A DNA stretch of 64,000 bases, from contig JAZLAM010000003.1 of NCBI GenBank assembly GCA_045613125.1, positions 7,812-71,811 on the forward strand, written 5' to 3'. The DNA is from JAFTYO01 sp045613125 (GTDB lineage: Bacteria > Pseudomonadota > Alphaproteobacteria > RF32 > CAG-239). Made by a program: the position numbers and the translations under genes. Of this stretch, positions 1 to 9,900 are shown one piece after another. Under the pieces are notes generated by a model. The model made no database searches. It saw only the letters and a list, made by a program, of their open reading frames with translations, and had not been told where the DNA came from. How positions within the stretch are numbered: position 1 is the first letter of the stretch; each line of letters opens with the position of its first letter.

Positions 1-3000
1 GGCAACATTTTTTTCACTTGCTAAACCAACTATATTACCTTGATTATCATAAACTACTACTTCTTTACCTGATGTACCGATTATTTTTCCATCTTTATCA
101 AGAATCACATTATCAGATAATGCCCTACCAACAAAATTACCATTTTTATCAACAACTGTGCCATCAGTTTTTTTAATACCGATTACTTTACCGTTTTCAC
201 CATAAACAACTTTATCATTACTTGCTTTACCGACAACTTTTCCTTCTTTATTTATAACTTTACCATCTATCTTTTTTGCACCTATAAAATTACCTCTTTC
301 ATCGTACACAGCTTTATCACTACTTGCTTTTCCGACAATATTACCTTCTTTATTTATAATATTACCATCAGATTTCTTGGCACCTATCAGCTTTCCTTTT
401 TCATCATAAACTACTTTATCGCTACTTGCTTTTCCAATTTCTTGGCCTTCTTTATTTACAACTTTACCATCTATCTTTTTTGCCCCAATAAGTTTTCCTT
501 TTTCATCATAAACGGCTTTATCTGTGCTTGCTTTTCCAACTTTCTTACCTTCTTTATTGACAATATTACCATCAGATTTTTTGGCACCTATGAAATTACC
601 TTTTTCATCATAAACAGCCTGATCACTACTTACTTTTCCGATAATTTTACCTCTTTTATCAACCACAGTACCATCTGATAGAGCTACCCCCTTAACATTA
701 CCATTTTCATCAACAACTGTTCCGTCTGATAAAACTCGTCCAAGTATGTTACCGTTTTCATCATAGACAATTTTTTCATCGCCCACAACTCCTATCATTT
801 TACCATTATCGTCATACGCTACACTTTTATCGCTGGTTAATCCTACAATATTACCTTTTTTATCGTAGACTGCTGTTTCTTCTCCCACAACACCCATAAG
901 GTTGCCTTTATCGTCATACGCCACACTTTTATCGCTGGTTAATCCTACCATATTGCCGTTTTCATCGTAAACTATTGTTTCTTTACCTGTGCTTCCTATG
1001 ACCTTGCCTTCTTTATTAACAACCATGTCTTCTGCCAAAGCTTTACCGACCACATTACCGTTTTTATCAACGATTGTTCCGTCTGCAAGTGCCATCCCCA
1101 TCAGATTACCTTGTTTATCATAGACTAAATTATTATCGCTTATGGTTCCTATTAACTTTCCATCAGATCCTACCAAATCATTTTTTCCAAATGCTTTACC
1201 TATAATTTCTCCATTATTACCGATTATACTTCCTTTATCTATTTTTTGACCTAAAATACTACCATCAGCATCTGTTATTGAACCATCTGAATTAACTGTA
1301 TATAGGAGTTTTCCTTCTTTATCTACTACTCGACCATCTGCTTTTTTCATACCGATAATATTACCTTTATTATCATAAACAATCTTATCTGTCGTAGCTT
1401 TTCCTATATGTTTACCTTCTTTATTCACAACTTTTCCATCAGTCTTTTTTACACCTATCAGTTTTCCATTTTCATCATAAACCGCTTTATCTTTACTTAC
1501 TTTTCCTATATATGCACCAGTTTTATTTACTACACTTCCATCTGTTTTTTGGACACCAATTAATTTTCCATTTTCATCATAAATAGCTTTATCTTGACTT
1601 ACTTTTCCTATTTGTTTTCCATTTTTATCGACAATTGTTCCATCTGCGCGTGATTTACCTACAATGTTACCATTTTCATCGACGACAGTTCCATCTGATA
1701 AAACTTTGCCTATTATATTACCTTTTTCATCATAAGCAATTTTTTCCTCACCTACAACTCCTATAATGTTTCCATTATCATCATAGGCTACGTTCTTATT
1801 ACTGGTTAATCCAACCACATTGCCTTTTTCATCATAAACTGCCGTTTCCTCACTTGCCGCACCTATGATATTTCCATCTTTATCAACAAAAGTATCTTTA
1901 TCAATTTTTGTTCCGATTTTATTACCTTCAAAATCTATAACTTTACCATTTTCATCAACATAACCTATAACATTTCCATTATTATCATAGGCCATACTTT
2001 TATTTCTCCCAACACGACCTTTCTTATGTTGATCAACTGTATAAACTTCACCATTTTCATCAACATAACCCACTATGTTTCCGTTAGTGTCTACGATAGA
2101 ATTATCCGGCATGATAACACCTAATACATTACCATTTTCATCAACAGCTGTTTTTCCCGATTGACTGACATGACCGATTACATTGCCATTTATATCAACA
2201 ACCTCTCCCGTCTCTTTTAATCGTCCTACAACATCACCTTGACTATCAACTACAGTACCATCATCTAAGACTTTACCTATAATATTGCCATTATCATCAT
2301 AAACATATCCGGCTTCAACACTTTTACCGATAATATTTCCGTCTAAATCTACAACTGTGCCATCCGCAAGTGTTTTACCTATTACATTTCCCCTAAAATC
2401 AATAGCTGTTCCATCTGGAGAAACATATCCTATAATATTACCTATTTCATCATAAATAAGCTTTTTATTACCCGCAACACCAACTATATTACCATCATTA
2501 TCGACAACTAAACCATCTGAGTTGACTCTACCTACTAAATTATTATTTTCGTCCCTTACATATCCGTCTTCATCAATGTAACCAATAACTTTTCCGTCAG
2601 GATCGTATGCAACCCGCATTTTTGAAGTATCGGCACTCACAGTACCTAGAATATTTCCGCTTTCATCAACAACTGTTCCATCCTCTTGAACCTTACCTAG
2701 GACATTTCCACTTTCATCGACAACTGTACCATCTGATAAAACTTTCCCTATGATATTACCATTAGCATCTCTTACAACTTTTGCGCCAAGGCTCACACCT
2801 CCAGGTGCTGTATCACAATAATTACAATCTTCTTTGACAATGGCTTTGCCTTCTACCGGAACTTTTTGAGCTTTTGCGTTTGCCGCAGTAACATTCGTTT
2901 CATGCCATGAGATTATAAAATTATTTTGAACATTTCCTGAAATAACAGGGGCCCACTGCATTGTAACATTACAAGTCTGATTTCCTCTAAGCTCTGCACT

Positions 3001-3417
3001 TGTACAATTGTCCTTATAAGTAAAGCCATCAAAGGGGGGTTCGGCCAATTTTACTGAAACCACGCGTATAGATTTTCGACCATTTGTGCCAATTGTTAAC
3101 ACATTTTTTGCTTCTGTTCCAAGAACCACTTGCCCCATATTTATCGGATTTGGAGTAGTTGTTATAGGTATCTCAACATCTTCTATATCTTCAAATTCAA
3201 TAGTTTCTGACATTAAACTATTATTTTCTTCTTCGCCTAAAGCGTCTTCATCTTCGGAAAAAACAAACTCCTGTTGTTCTTGAGGCTCTGAGCCACTGGA
3301 AAAAAGCAACAACAGACCAAACAAAAAAACCACAAAAGACGCTATACCTATTATTAATATAATACGGTTTGTTTTACGAACATAACGTTCCGATGATGTT
3401 AAGACTTCTTTACTCAT
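1..3417 (-). CDS. virB10: VirB10-like T4SS protein with long 17-residue repeat array (3' end outside window)
   Basis: The open frame runs from an ATG at 3417 to the window edge, giving 1139 codons with no stop, so the C-terminus is missing. A short cytoplasmic N-terminus is followed by one membrane helix (about residues 18-41). An acidic linker comes next, then an Ig-like/ASH-like beta domain (about 80-190) with two cysteines. From residue 217 to the edge there are about 53 tandem copies of a 17-residue unit, typified by DENGNIIGKVLSDGTVV; two units are longer. The ATGA overlap with the VirB9-like gene and the position after virB8-virB9 are where virB10 lies in T4SS operons. VirB10 relatives such as DotG/IcmE and CagY also have an N-terminal helix, long internal repeats and a C-terminal VirB10 beta-barrel. 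The barrel would lie outside this window, so the VirB10 call rests on context and architecture. The repeats also recall DUF3659-type sequences. Confidence 0.75.
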   Translation of the reverse strand, partial: MSKEVLTSSERYVRKTNRIILIIGIASFVVFLFGLLLLFSSGSEPQEQQEFVFSEDEDALGEEENNSLMSETIEFEDIEDVEIPITTTPNPINMGQVVLGTEAKNVLTIGTNGRKSIRVVSVKLAEPPFDGFTYKDNCTSAELRGNQTCNVTMQWAPVISGNVQNNFIISWHETNVTAANAKAQKVPVEGKAIVKEDCNYCDTAPGGVSLGAKVVRDANGNIIGKVLSDGTVVDESGNVLGKVQEDGTVVDESGNILGTVSADTSKMRVAYDPDGKVIGYIDEDGYVRDENNNLVGRVNSDGLVVDNDGNIVGVAGNKKLIYDEIGNIIGYVSPDGTAIDFRGNVIGKTLADGTVVDLDGNIIGKSVEAGYVYDDNGNIIGKVLDDGTVVDSQGDVVGRLKETGEVVDINGNVIGHVSQSGKTAVDENGNVLGVIMPDNSIVDTNGNIVGYVDENGEVYTVDQHKKGRVGRNKSMAYDNNGNVIGYVDENGKVIDFEGNKIGTKIDKDTFVDKDGNIIGAASEETAVYDEKGNVVGLTSNKNVAYDDNGNIIGVVGEEKIAYDEKGNIIGKVLSDGTVVDENGNIVGKSRADGTIVDKNGKQIGKVSQDKAIYDENGKLIGVQKTDGSVVNKTGAYIGKVSKDKAVYDENGKLIGVKKTDGKVVNKEGKHIGKATTDKIVYDNKGNIIGMKKADGRVVDKEGKLLYTVNSDGSITDADGSILGQKIDKGSIIGNNGEIIGKAFGKNDLVGSDGKLIGTISDNNLVYDKQGNLMGMALADGTIVDKNGNVVGKALAEDMVVNKEGKVIGSTGKETIVYDENGNMVGLTSDKSVAYDDKGNLMGVVGEETAVYDKKGNIVGLTSDKSVAYDDNGKMIGVVGDEKIVYDENGNILGRVLSDGTVVDENGNVKGVALSDGTVVDKRGKIIGKVSSDQAVYDEKGNFIGAKKSDGNIVNKEGKKVGKASTDKAVYDEKGKLIGAKKIDGKVVNKEGQEIGKASSDKVVYDEKGKLIGAKKSDGNIINKEGNIVGKASSDKAVYDERGNFIGAKKIDGKVINKEGKVVGKASNDKVVYGENGKVIGIKKTDGTVVDKNGNFVGRALSDNVILDKDGKIIGTSGKEVVVYDNQGNIVGLASEKNVA

Positions 3418-5054
3418 TGTATCCTTACCACGCTACAGAATACTCCATTACGACCTAACTGACTGCAAATTTCATCACCTACATCTATATTTTCAACAGG
3501 TCCGATTCTCAAATGGAACAACTCTTTACCTTGTCCGTCGGCTGGTGCGTCAACAGAATAAAATGGCTGATAACCTCCTAACACAGAATTATATTTTTTT
3601 GATAATTCTTGCCACAAATCTTCCAAATTATCAACATCAGCATCTGTTCCCAATTCAACAGATATACTTACAGCGTTTTCATTATCAAAACCTTGTCCGA
3701 AGCGATATCCCTGAGGTTTATCTGCATTTAAATTCGTTCTTTTAGTGCCACCTTTTTTCAACATAGAATTTTTAACATATTCCGGAATTAAAAGTTCTCC
3801 ATCAGGACCCATTTTCACGACAAACTCTCCTTCCAAACGCTCGTTTGAAGCTTTTGACGACGAAGGACCATCTGACTGACCATCTTTTATCCCCAAATTA
3901 ATTGATGAAGAAATCGGGGCAATATTTACTTCAGGCTCTGGAGCCTTCTTATTAATATCTATAACTTCAAAACCTTGAACGACGCTTTCTGTCTGAGATT
4001 TTTTACCACTCGGTATTGTTGCAGGTACATCCCATTCATTATTTTCAGCAACCTGAGCAAACTCCGTACCATAATCATCAGAGCGACGTTGTTTCAAGCA
4101 CACAATACGCTTTCCGTTTCGTAAAACCATATCACCGACACCCTCAACAATGATTAACCTATTATCCGGACCTGCTGCTCTAAACCCTACGGGCGTTTCA
4201 ACTCTTTCAACTATTAATGTCACTATCGGACGTTGCGTCATTGTCAATGCTCTCTCACCAAAATCAATATACGTAAAAATATCATCACGCCATACTCTTT
4301 CTGGTGCAATCACAACATCATCCGGATTTGGAACGTAAACCTCCATATCAAAACGGAATTTAGTCGGATCTAATGGAATACTTTTAATCCAATCATCTTT
4401 TTGATTTCTTTTTGTAAAAGTAGAATCTGCAGATTTACCGCCACCTCTAAAGCTACTGGCATTAATGTGTCCACCTGATCCTCCTGCATGGCCTAAATTA
4501 TTTGAAACAGAACCATTAGGGCCATCAACAACCTCAATATCAATAACCGAATTAGTCAATCTTTCGGTATTAAAGCCTTCACTTTTTGCGTAAAAAACAT
4601 ATTTATTACCAGAACGGCCAAAAACTATAATATTCGTATCTACACCAAATCCATTCTGTGGGTACAATAAAAGTGTGTTAGGTCCTGAAATTTGTCCTGT
4701 AAATTTATTAGTATCACCTATATATACATCTTCAAGCATTTCCCATTCAGGAAAATTAAGCAATGTTATCATTCCTTCCCTTAAACGTAATGGCAAAACT
4801 AAATCAGGCGACCAATAATATTTGGAATATGCAGGCTTTGTCTGACCTTCACCCAAGTTTTGCAAAGGATCAAGCCACGCACTTTGTGTCATACCCATAG
4901 ACCCCATAGCATAGCTCATATTCATTGGCTGATACTGACCTTGAGCATTGTTTGCTGTTTGATCTAAACTGTTAGTAGTAACTTGCGCTTGAGCACAAAC
5001 AGAAGCAAACGCTACTACTAAAATAGGAAATATATTAGTTACAATTTTTTTCAT
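3414..5054 (-). CDS. virB9: VirB9/CagX/TrbG-like outer-membrane T4SS protein with C-terminal SPOR domain
   Basis: The protein has 546 residues and a signal peptide ending near residue 23 (VCAQAQ). Residues about 85-177 resemble the VirB9 N-terminal domain (LREGMITLLNFPEW, then NKYVFYAKSEG). A Gly/Ser linker follows. Residues about 245-323 resemble the VirB9/CagX C-terminal domain (PERVWRDDIFTYIDFG, ending LRNGKRIVCLKQ), which binds VirB7 and VirB10 in the outer-membrane core complex. The last 85 residues look like a SPOR domain, with a VSISVELG strand, a helix with LWQELSKKYNSVLGG, and LFHLRIGPV before a final VFCSVVRIQ strand. SPOR domains bind denuded peptidoglycan glycan strands. Typical VirB9 proteins have about 270-300 residues, so this one is about twice as long. 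It overlaps the VirB10-like gene by 4 bp and follows a virB8-like gene by 15 bp. Confidence 0.85.
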   Translation of the reverse strand: MKKIVTNIFPILVVAFASVCAQAQVTTNSLDQTANNAQGQYQPMNMSYAMGSMGMTQSAWLDPLQNLGEGQTKPAYSKYYWSPDLVLPLRLREGMITLLNFPEWEMLEDVYIGDTNKFTGQISGPNTLLLYPQNGFGVDTNIIVFGRSGNKYVFYAKSEGFNTERLTNSVIDIEVVDGPNGSVSNNLGHAGGSGGHINASSFRGGGKSADSTFTKRNQKDDWIKSIPLDPTKFRFDMEVYVPNPDDVVIAPERVWRDDIFTYIDFGERALTMTQRPIVTLIVERVETPVGFRAAGPDNRLIIVEGVGDMVLRNGKRIVCLKQRRSDDYGTEFAQVAENNEWDVPATIPSGKKSQTESVVQGFEVIDINKKAPEPEVNIAPISSSINLGIKDGQSDGPSSSKASNERLEGEFVVKMGPDGELLIPEYVKNSMLKKGGTKRTNLNADKPQGYRFGQGFDNENAVSISVELGTDADVDNLEDLWQELSKKYNSVLGGYQPFYSVDAPADGQGKELFHLRIGPVENIDVGDEICSQLGRNGVFCSVVRIQ

Positions 5055-5069
5055 TTTCCATTACACCTT

Positions 5070-5819
5070 TTAATCTGTCTTATTTCGACGACTTGAATAT
5101 CTTACAACAGTAAAACCTATAGGATTATTAAGTCTTTCGCCATATTTAACATTTTTCTTACGATATCCCACTCTCAACGAAGCCACCCAATATTCAATGT
5201 GTGGAGCCGATGATGACGGATACATATCTCTGGTTTCATATTCAACCTGCCATAAACCACGACCTAGCTCATTTACTGTCATAATTCTAACAGATCTGGT
5301 TAAACCTTTATTTTTAATAGTTCCCAAAACCTTATTAGCCGTTTTTTCAATAAATGCCTGATACACGGCCGATGAAGACATTTCTTCAACCGGACCGCCA
5401 GGCATCCAGCGAGCCTCCATTTCACTAACATTATTAGAAAACGCGCTACGCATAAGCACATATTCTCGCACAAAAACTTCCGTGATTTCTTGCTTATCTA
5501 TCATATTAGCTATTGGCTGAATATCATAAACCTGTTCTTGCTTATTCTCAAAAGTTAAAATAAAAGGCTCCAGCCTATACAACGGCAATACTTGAGTAAT
5601 TGCTAACAAAAGAATCAGGTTACAGCATAAACTAATAGCAACAACGACAGCAAAAGCTCTGGCTGTCCACAAATATCTGCGTTCTGCAGCATTAACTATA
5701 ATATCATCATAACCCCGACGACTACCTTGCGAAGAACTTCTACGTACATTTTGCGCCGGAGCTCCCCTGTTTGTCAACAAGCGTTGTTGCGTACTATTTA
5801 CACCTAAATGTTCAACCAT
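5070..5819 (-). CDS. virB8: VirB8-like inner-membrane T4SS protein (copy 2)
   Basis: The protein has 249 residues: a cytoplasmic N-terminus of about 50, one membrane helix at about 51-77 and a periplasmic domain ending in NPIGFTVVRYSSRR. The NPxGFxVxxY ending is characteristic of the VirB8/TrbF/DotI fold, a NTF2-like periplasmic domain that links the inner-membrane complex to the core. It is a paralogue of the gene at 6158-6916, with the same layout, an N-terminal LGV motif and the same ending. It follows the VirB7-like lipoprotein gene by 10 bp and precedes the VirB9 gene by 15 bp, so it is surely in the same operon. DotI/DotJ of the Dot/Icm system are also a pair of VirB8-like proteins that interact, which makes a hetero-oligomer with the other copy plausible. 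Confidence 0.85.
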   Translation of the reverse strand: MVEHLGVNSTQQRLLTNRGAPAQNVRRSSSQGSRRGYDDIIVNAAERRYLWTARAFAVVVAISLCCNLILLLAITQVLPLYRLEPFILTFENKQEQVYDIQPIANMIDKQEITEVFVREYVLMRSAFSNNVSEMEARWMPGGPVEEMSSSAVYQAFIEKTANKVLGTIKNKGLTRSVRIMTVNELGRGLWQVEYETRDMYPSSSAPHIEYWVASLRVGYRKKNVKYGERLNNPIGFTVVRYSSRRNKTD

Positions 5820-5829
5820 ATTTTAAATC

Positions 5830-6009
5830 CTATATAGTTGCTACAAACCAATCAGGAAGTGTATGCGGCAGCTCCACTTCTATGCAGGCACACGGTGATA
5901 ATTTAAGTTCATTAACATCTTTACCGACGCCAACCGGTTCCGGTTCATAATAAGAACCGCAAGCGGATAAAAACATCAGCATAAGAAATAAAATTAAGTT
6001 CTTACTCAT
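5830..6009 (-). CDS. virB7: VirB7-like small T4SS lipoprotein, 59 residues
   Basis: A short gene begins with ATG at 6009, preceded by an AAGGAAC ribosome binding site, and ends with TAG at 5830-5832. The product begins MSKNLILFLMLMFLSACGS, a lipoprotein signal peptide with lipobox LSAC, and its mature part is about 42 residues with two further cysteines (PCAC). VirB7 proteins are lipoproteins of about 40-60 residues that anchor VirB9 to the outer membrane. The gene lies between two virB8-like genes and just upstream of virB9, which is the position expected for virB7. VirB7 has little sequence conservation, so identity rests on size, lipobox and position. The 148 bp upstream (6010-6157) carry an inverted repeat, AATGTC-CA-GACATT, at 6031-6044. 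Confidence 0.7.
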   Translation of the reverse strand: MSKNLILFLMLMFLSACGSYYEPEPVGVGKDVNELKLSPCACIEVELPHTLPDWFVATI

Positions 6010-6157
6010 TGCAATGTTCCTTATAATTATAATGTCCAGACATTATCACATTAAACCCTTTATTTTTAAAAGTCTAATATGAACCTAAGCAATCCCCAAC
6101 TTATCAACAAGTTCGGAATCGTTTTAGGGTATCATAAATCAAAAAGATTAAAATAAA

Positions 6158-6916
6158 TTAAAGAATTTCAACTTTTACTTGATTATATCTGATAACGGTA
6201 AATCCCAAAGGATTTATTAAACGTTTTGACATAAACATACGTTCAGGAACAAATACTGCTTGAAGCGATGCCGTCCAATATGTGGTCTTCAACACCATCT
6301 CTCTTGTAGTTTCGTTTCGAATTTTAGGAGATAATTCATAAGTTTTAAAATCAACTTTCCATACCGGACTTCTATCACCACCTGTTTTACCGACAGAAAT
6401 AATTTCAACATCAACTGATACATTATCTTCCATTGTTTTCATAAGTTTGTTTTCAATATTTTTTGAAAATTCTGCAAAAACTTTACCGGAAGACAGATAA
6501 TTTATCATACCGCCTCCATACCATCGGCTCTGCATTTCTCTTCGATCTCCAACAACTGTATTACGTAATATAACATATTGCCGAATAAACAATTCCATCA
6601 TTTGTTTGGATGAAGGCATCGTTGGAGATATTGCCTCATATCTTACCATATCATCAGAATCTGATTGTCTTATAATTAAAAATGGTTCAATCTGAACTTC
6701 AGGAGCAAGCTTAAATAATACCAATGAAGCACTTGCAAAAAACATCAAAGATATAATAGCCAAAAAGGCAACAAATCTTGATAACCAACAATAATAATGT
6801 TCTCGAGCTGAACCACCTCGAATGCTTACATCAGTAATATAATCCATATGCTGTGGTAAGTTTTGTCCCGACGTTATTGCTAAACGATCATTTGTCACAC
6901 CTAATTGATTAGTCAT
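6158..6916 (-). CDS. virB8: VirB8-like inner-membrane T4SS protein (copy 1)
   Basis: The protein has 252 residues with one membrane helix at about 47-70 and a periplasmic VirB8-type domain ending NPLGFTVIRYNQVKVE. A GGAG ribosome binding site lies 6-7 bases before the ATG at 6916. It is 14 bp downstream of the 1413-residue exported protein gene. Residues such as RYVILRNTV followed by REMQSRWYGGG align with YVLMRSAF and EMEARWMPGG in the other copy, so the two are clearly paralogues, although diverged. The 148-bp gap after its stop is the largest in this part of the operon, so the lipoprotein-virB8-virB9-virB10 block could also have its own promoter. No clear promoter is visible there. Confidence 0.83.
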   Translation of the reverse strand: MTNQLGVTNDRLAITSGQNLPQHMDYITDVSIRGGSAREHYYCWLSRFVAFLAIISLMFFASASLVLFKLAPEVQIEPFLIIRQSDSDDMVRYEAISPTMPSSKQMMELFIRQYVILRNTVVGDRREMQSRWYGGGMINYLSSGKVFAEFSKNIENKLMKTMEDNVSVDVEIISVGKTGGDRSPVWKVDFKTYELSPKIRNETTREMVLKTTYWTASLQAVFVPERMFMSKRLINPLGFTVIRYNQVKVEIL

Positions 6917-6930
6917 TTCTTCTCCGTAGT

Positions 6931-9900
6931 CTAATAAACCGCACAGTATGGCGCCATATAACCATCAGTCTTTTCATCATATGACTTTTCAACTTCTTTA
7001 TCATATCCTTTCATAGCATCTTTATCTGCCTGAGCTCTTTTTAATTCTTTTTGAAGTGAATCAACACTCATAGAATCTGATAAATTAACCTGCTCTTTAC
7101 TATCAAGTTTAAGCATCGCTAATGTATTATTAAGTTGTTCTATTTTTTCTTTTAAAAGATCATTTTTAGCTTTATAGTTTTTCAACTTTTTAGAAACATC
7201 TTCAACTCTTTTATCCTTTTCTTGATTCATAATCTGAACAATTTCGTTATACGTTTTCGAATTTGATAAATCAAACTTTTCTTCTGGAGTATAATTAAAT
7301 TTAGAAAACTCTTCTTTAAGCGTATTTCTGGCATTTTCAACCTTTACATCTAACTGTTCTAACGATTTTTGAAATTCTAATTCTTGTTCAACAAATTTCA
7401 GATAATCTCCAAATTGGTTTTTATTTAGCATAACATTATCGTTTTTATTCTTTTCTTCTTTATCATAATCATCATCCAGATTATCTAAATATTCCATAAT
7501 ATTTTTAATATCTTCATTAAACATCAAACCTTCCGGTGTCATGCGAACAAATAAAGATAATTCACTCATATTAACACCTTGAATAGATGCTTTTTCTCTA
7601 ATCCGAATTTCAACTCCATCCAATGTTGTAAAAGTTTTCTTAACTCCTTTAGTATCAAGCGATTTAATATGTTTACATGTCGGATAATTCTTATTTGCAA
7701 CTAGTGCATAATTACCCTTATATACATCTATTCCTTTTCCTTGAAAAGAACACGGATATATACCACCTTTCATAAGTTCATCTATTTTACTAACCTGGCC
7801 AATTTTTATATTAAGATCATTTAATATTTTTCCTGACGAGTCAGCTGTCCCTATAACATCGCCATCCTCATCTATCAACACGGCCGCTGATATTTCTTGC
7901 TCAAAAAGAGGAATAATAGGCACATCTCTTTCAACAAAACCCTTATCACCTAGTAAAATTGACCATATTGGCGGAACTAAATCTAACATTATATTCGTAC
8001 CTTCAGCATCAGAAATATTTCCTTTACTTTGATTGATAAAGGCCGACTTTTCCATAACCAAATCTTTTGATATATTAAGATTATCAAAATCAACACCATC
8101 AAGATGCACAATCTCTCTTAATGGAGGTGTATATGACGGAGTTATAGTTTTAGGAATGGTAAAATCTTTTCCATTTGGTGTTAGTGCAACATAATATTGT
8201 GTGTCAGATTTATAACAATTGTTATCAGGACATATATGGTTAAACAACGATTGTACCATCATATTAGCTACTAATTTTTCTATTGGTTCTAAATCTACAT
8301 AACCTGTCAACACCCCTAAAACATCATCTAAATCAACTGGTGGATTTTTGATTCTATTCATGACATTAGTATGGATTTTTTCTATAATAGAATATTTTGT
8401 AACATCAAAACGATCATCTCCAAGCGCCACAATTTCTTCATACCCATCTTTTATTGCTTCAAGAGCATTATTCCTAACAATTTCCTCAACTCTGTTTGCT
8501 AGATTTATTATATTATTAAATATTATCCCTTTAGTATCTGTTGCATCATTCAGTAGTGAAACTAAATCCGGTGCTGTAATTTTTTGTATATTACCATATT
8601 CAGTCGTTAACGCCAATTCCTTCTGATACTGCAACTGAGCAACCTTTTTAATATGATTTTCTTTTATTTTTTCTATCACATTATTATATGTATTAAGCCG
8701 TTCCTTTAAAGTATCTGTTTGATCTCTCAATGCATTAATATCAACTAACGCAGCTTCTGCATTTTTTATTGAAACATCTACAGCTTTTTTAGATTCTTCT
8801 ATATTTTTTTCTGCAGATTGTTCAAATGTTTTCGCATCTACATGTGATGATTTTGCAGATCTTGCAGCAGATGTCTCCAACATTATTTTCTCAGCCTTAA
8901 TATTACTTTCTATATTTGCTTTTTCTTCTTTTGCAGCATTATGTCGTTTTTTTGCTTCATTCAAAGAAACATTTTTTTCATCAAGCTGTGTATATATTGA
9001 TTCAATTAATTTGCCTTGAGTTTCTAAAGTTTTTTCTAGCTCTTCGTTTGTTTGTCGAAATCGTGCATCCCATGAATTTTGCAGTATTTCTAAATTATTA
9101 ATTTGTGGAGCAGAAATCTCAGATACTTTATTTTTCAGAGCCTCAAAACCTATTTTATTATATTCCAGAACTTCTTCAAATAAAACATCTAACATTTTTG
9201 GACCTTCATATCCTTCTTGTTGCTTTTCTTCCTCATCTTCCACAACATACAAAGAATCGTTTATTTTTTCAGCAATATGCAATACCACATCACGCAAGTC
9301 CACACTCTTGATAAATACTTCCATATTAGAATACTTACCTTCAAGATATTTATCATAAAAATATTTTTCATCATTCCATAACGGATACTTATTTTTTAAT
9401 AATCCATAAACAGAACTGCCATTGCTAGACATTTCTGCTCCGAGTTTCTTTGCTGTAATAGCACCTAGATGCCAAGCCAAAACATCTCTTTCACGGTCAT
9501 TTTCTAGCATTTTTTCTTCTTCACTCGGAGAAAGAGACGCATCATTTAAGCCCTGCTCACTAGCAGCAATTCCATTAGCTTCCACTTCTTCCATATCTTC
9601 CAAATTTGACACCTCAGGTACACCTGATATCTCAACATCATTTACTTGTGGTGACAAGTCATCTGTTGTAACATCTAGCGTTTTTGCAGCTTTTGCAACT
9701 TGATATGCTGACAACAACCAACCTGATAAACCTCCTCTGCGTTCATATCTGTTAAGATCAAATTTACTACAAATTTTTGTTTTATCAGATTTACATAAAT
9801 GGTCTCCTTCAGTAATGTTACGTAAATTTTCCTTAGTTACTTTTATATTTTCATCGCAAAATATTCCCAAATCATCTGTATATGTACAACCTTTACCAAG

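Noticed and set aside
1..2790. Periodic short repeats that could be taken for a CRISPR array or satellite DNA
   Set aside because: The period is 51 bp with variable units and one continuous open reading frame on the minus strand, so it is a protein repeat.
6111..6119. TTATCAACA resembling a DnaA box
   Set aside because: Only one such site, with a mismatch, in AT-rich DNA inside an operon gap; no origin features nearby.
8348..9703. Several plus-strand frames of 61-93 codons opposite the 1413-residue protein
   Set aside because: They are short, lack ribosome sites and reflect the antisense of a coiled-coil gene.
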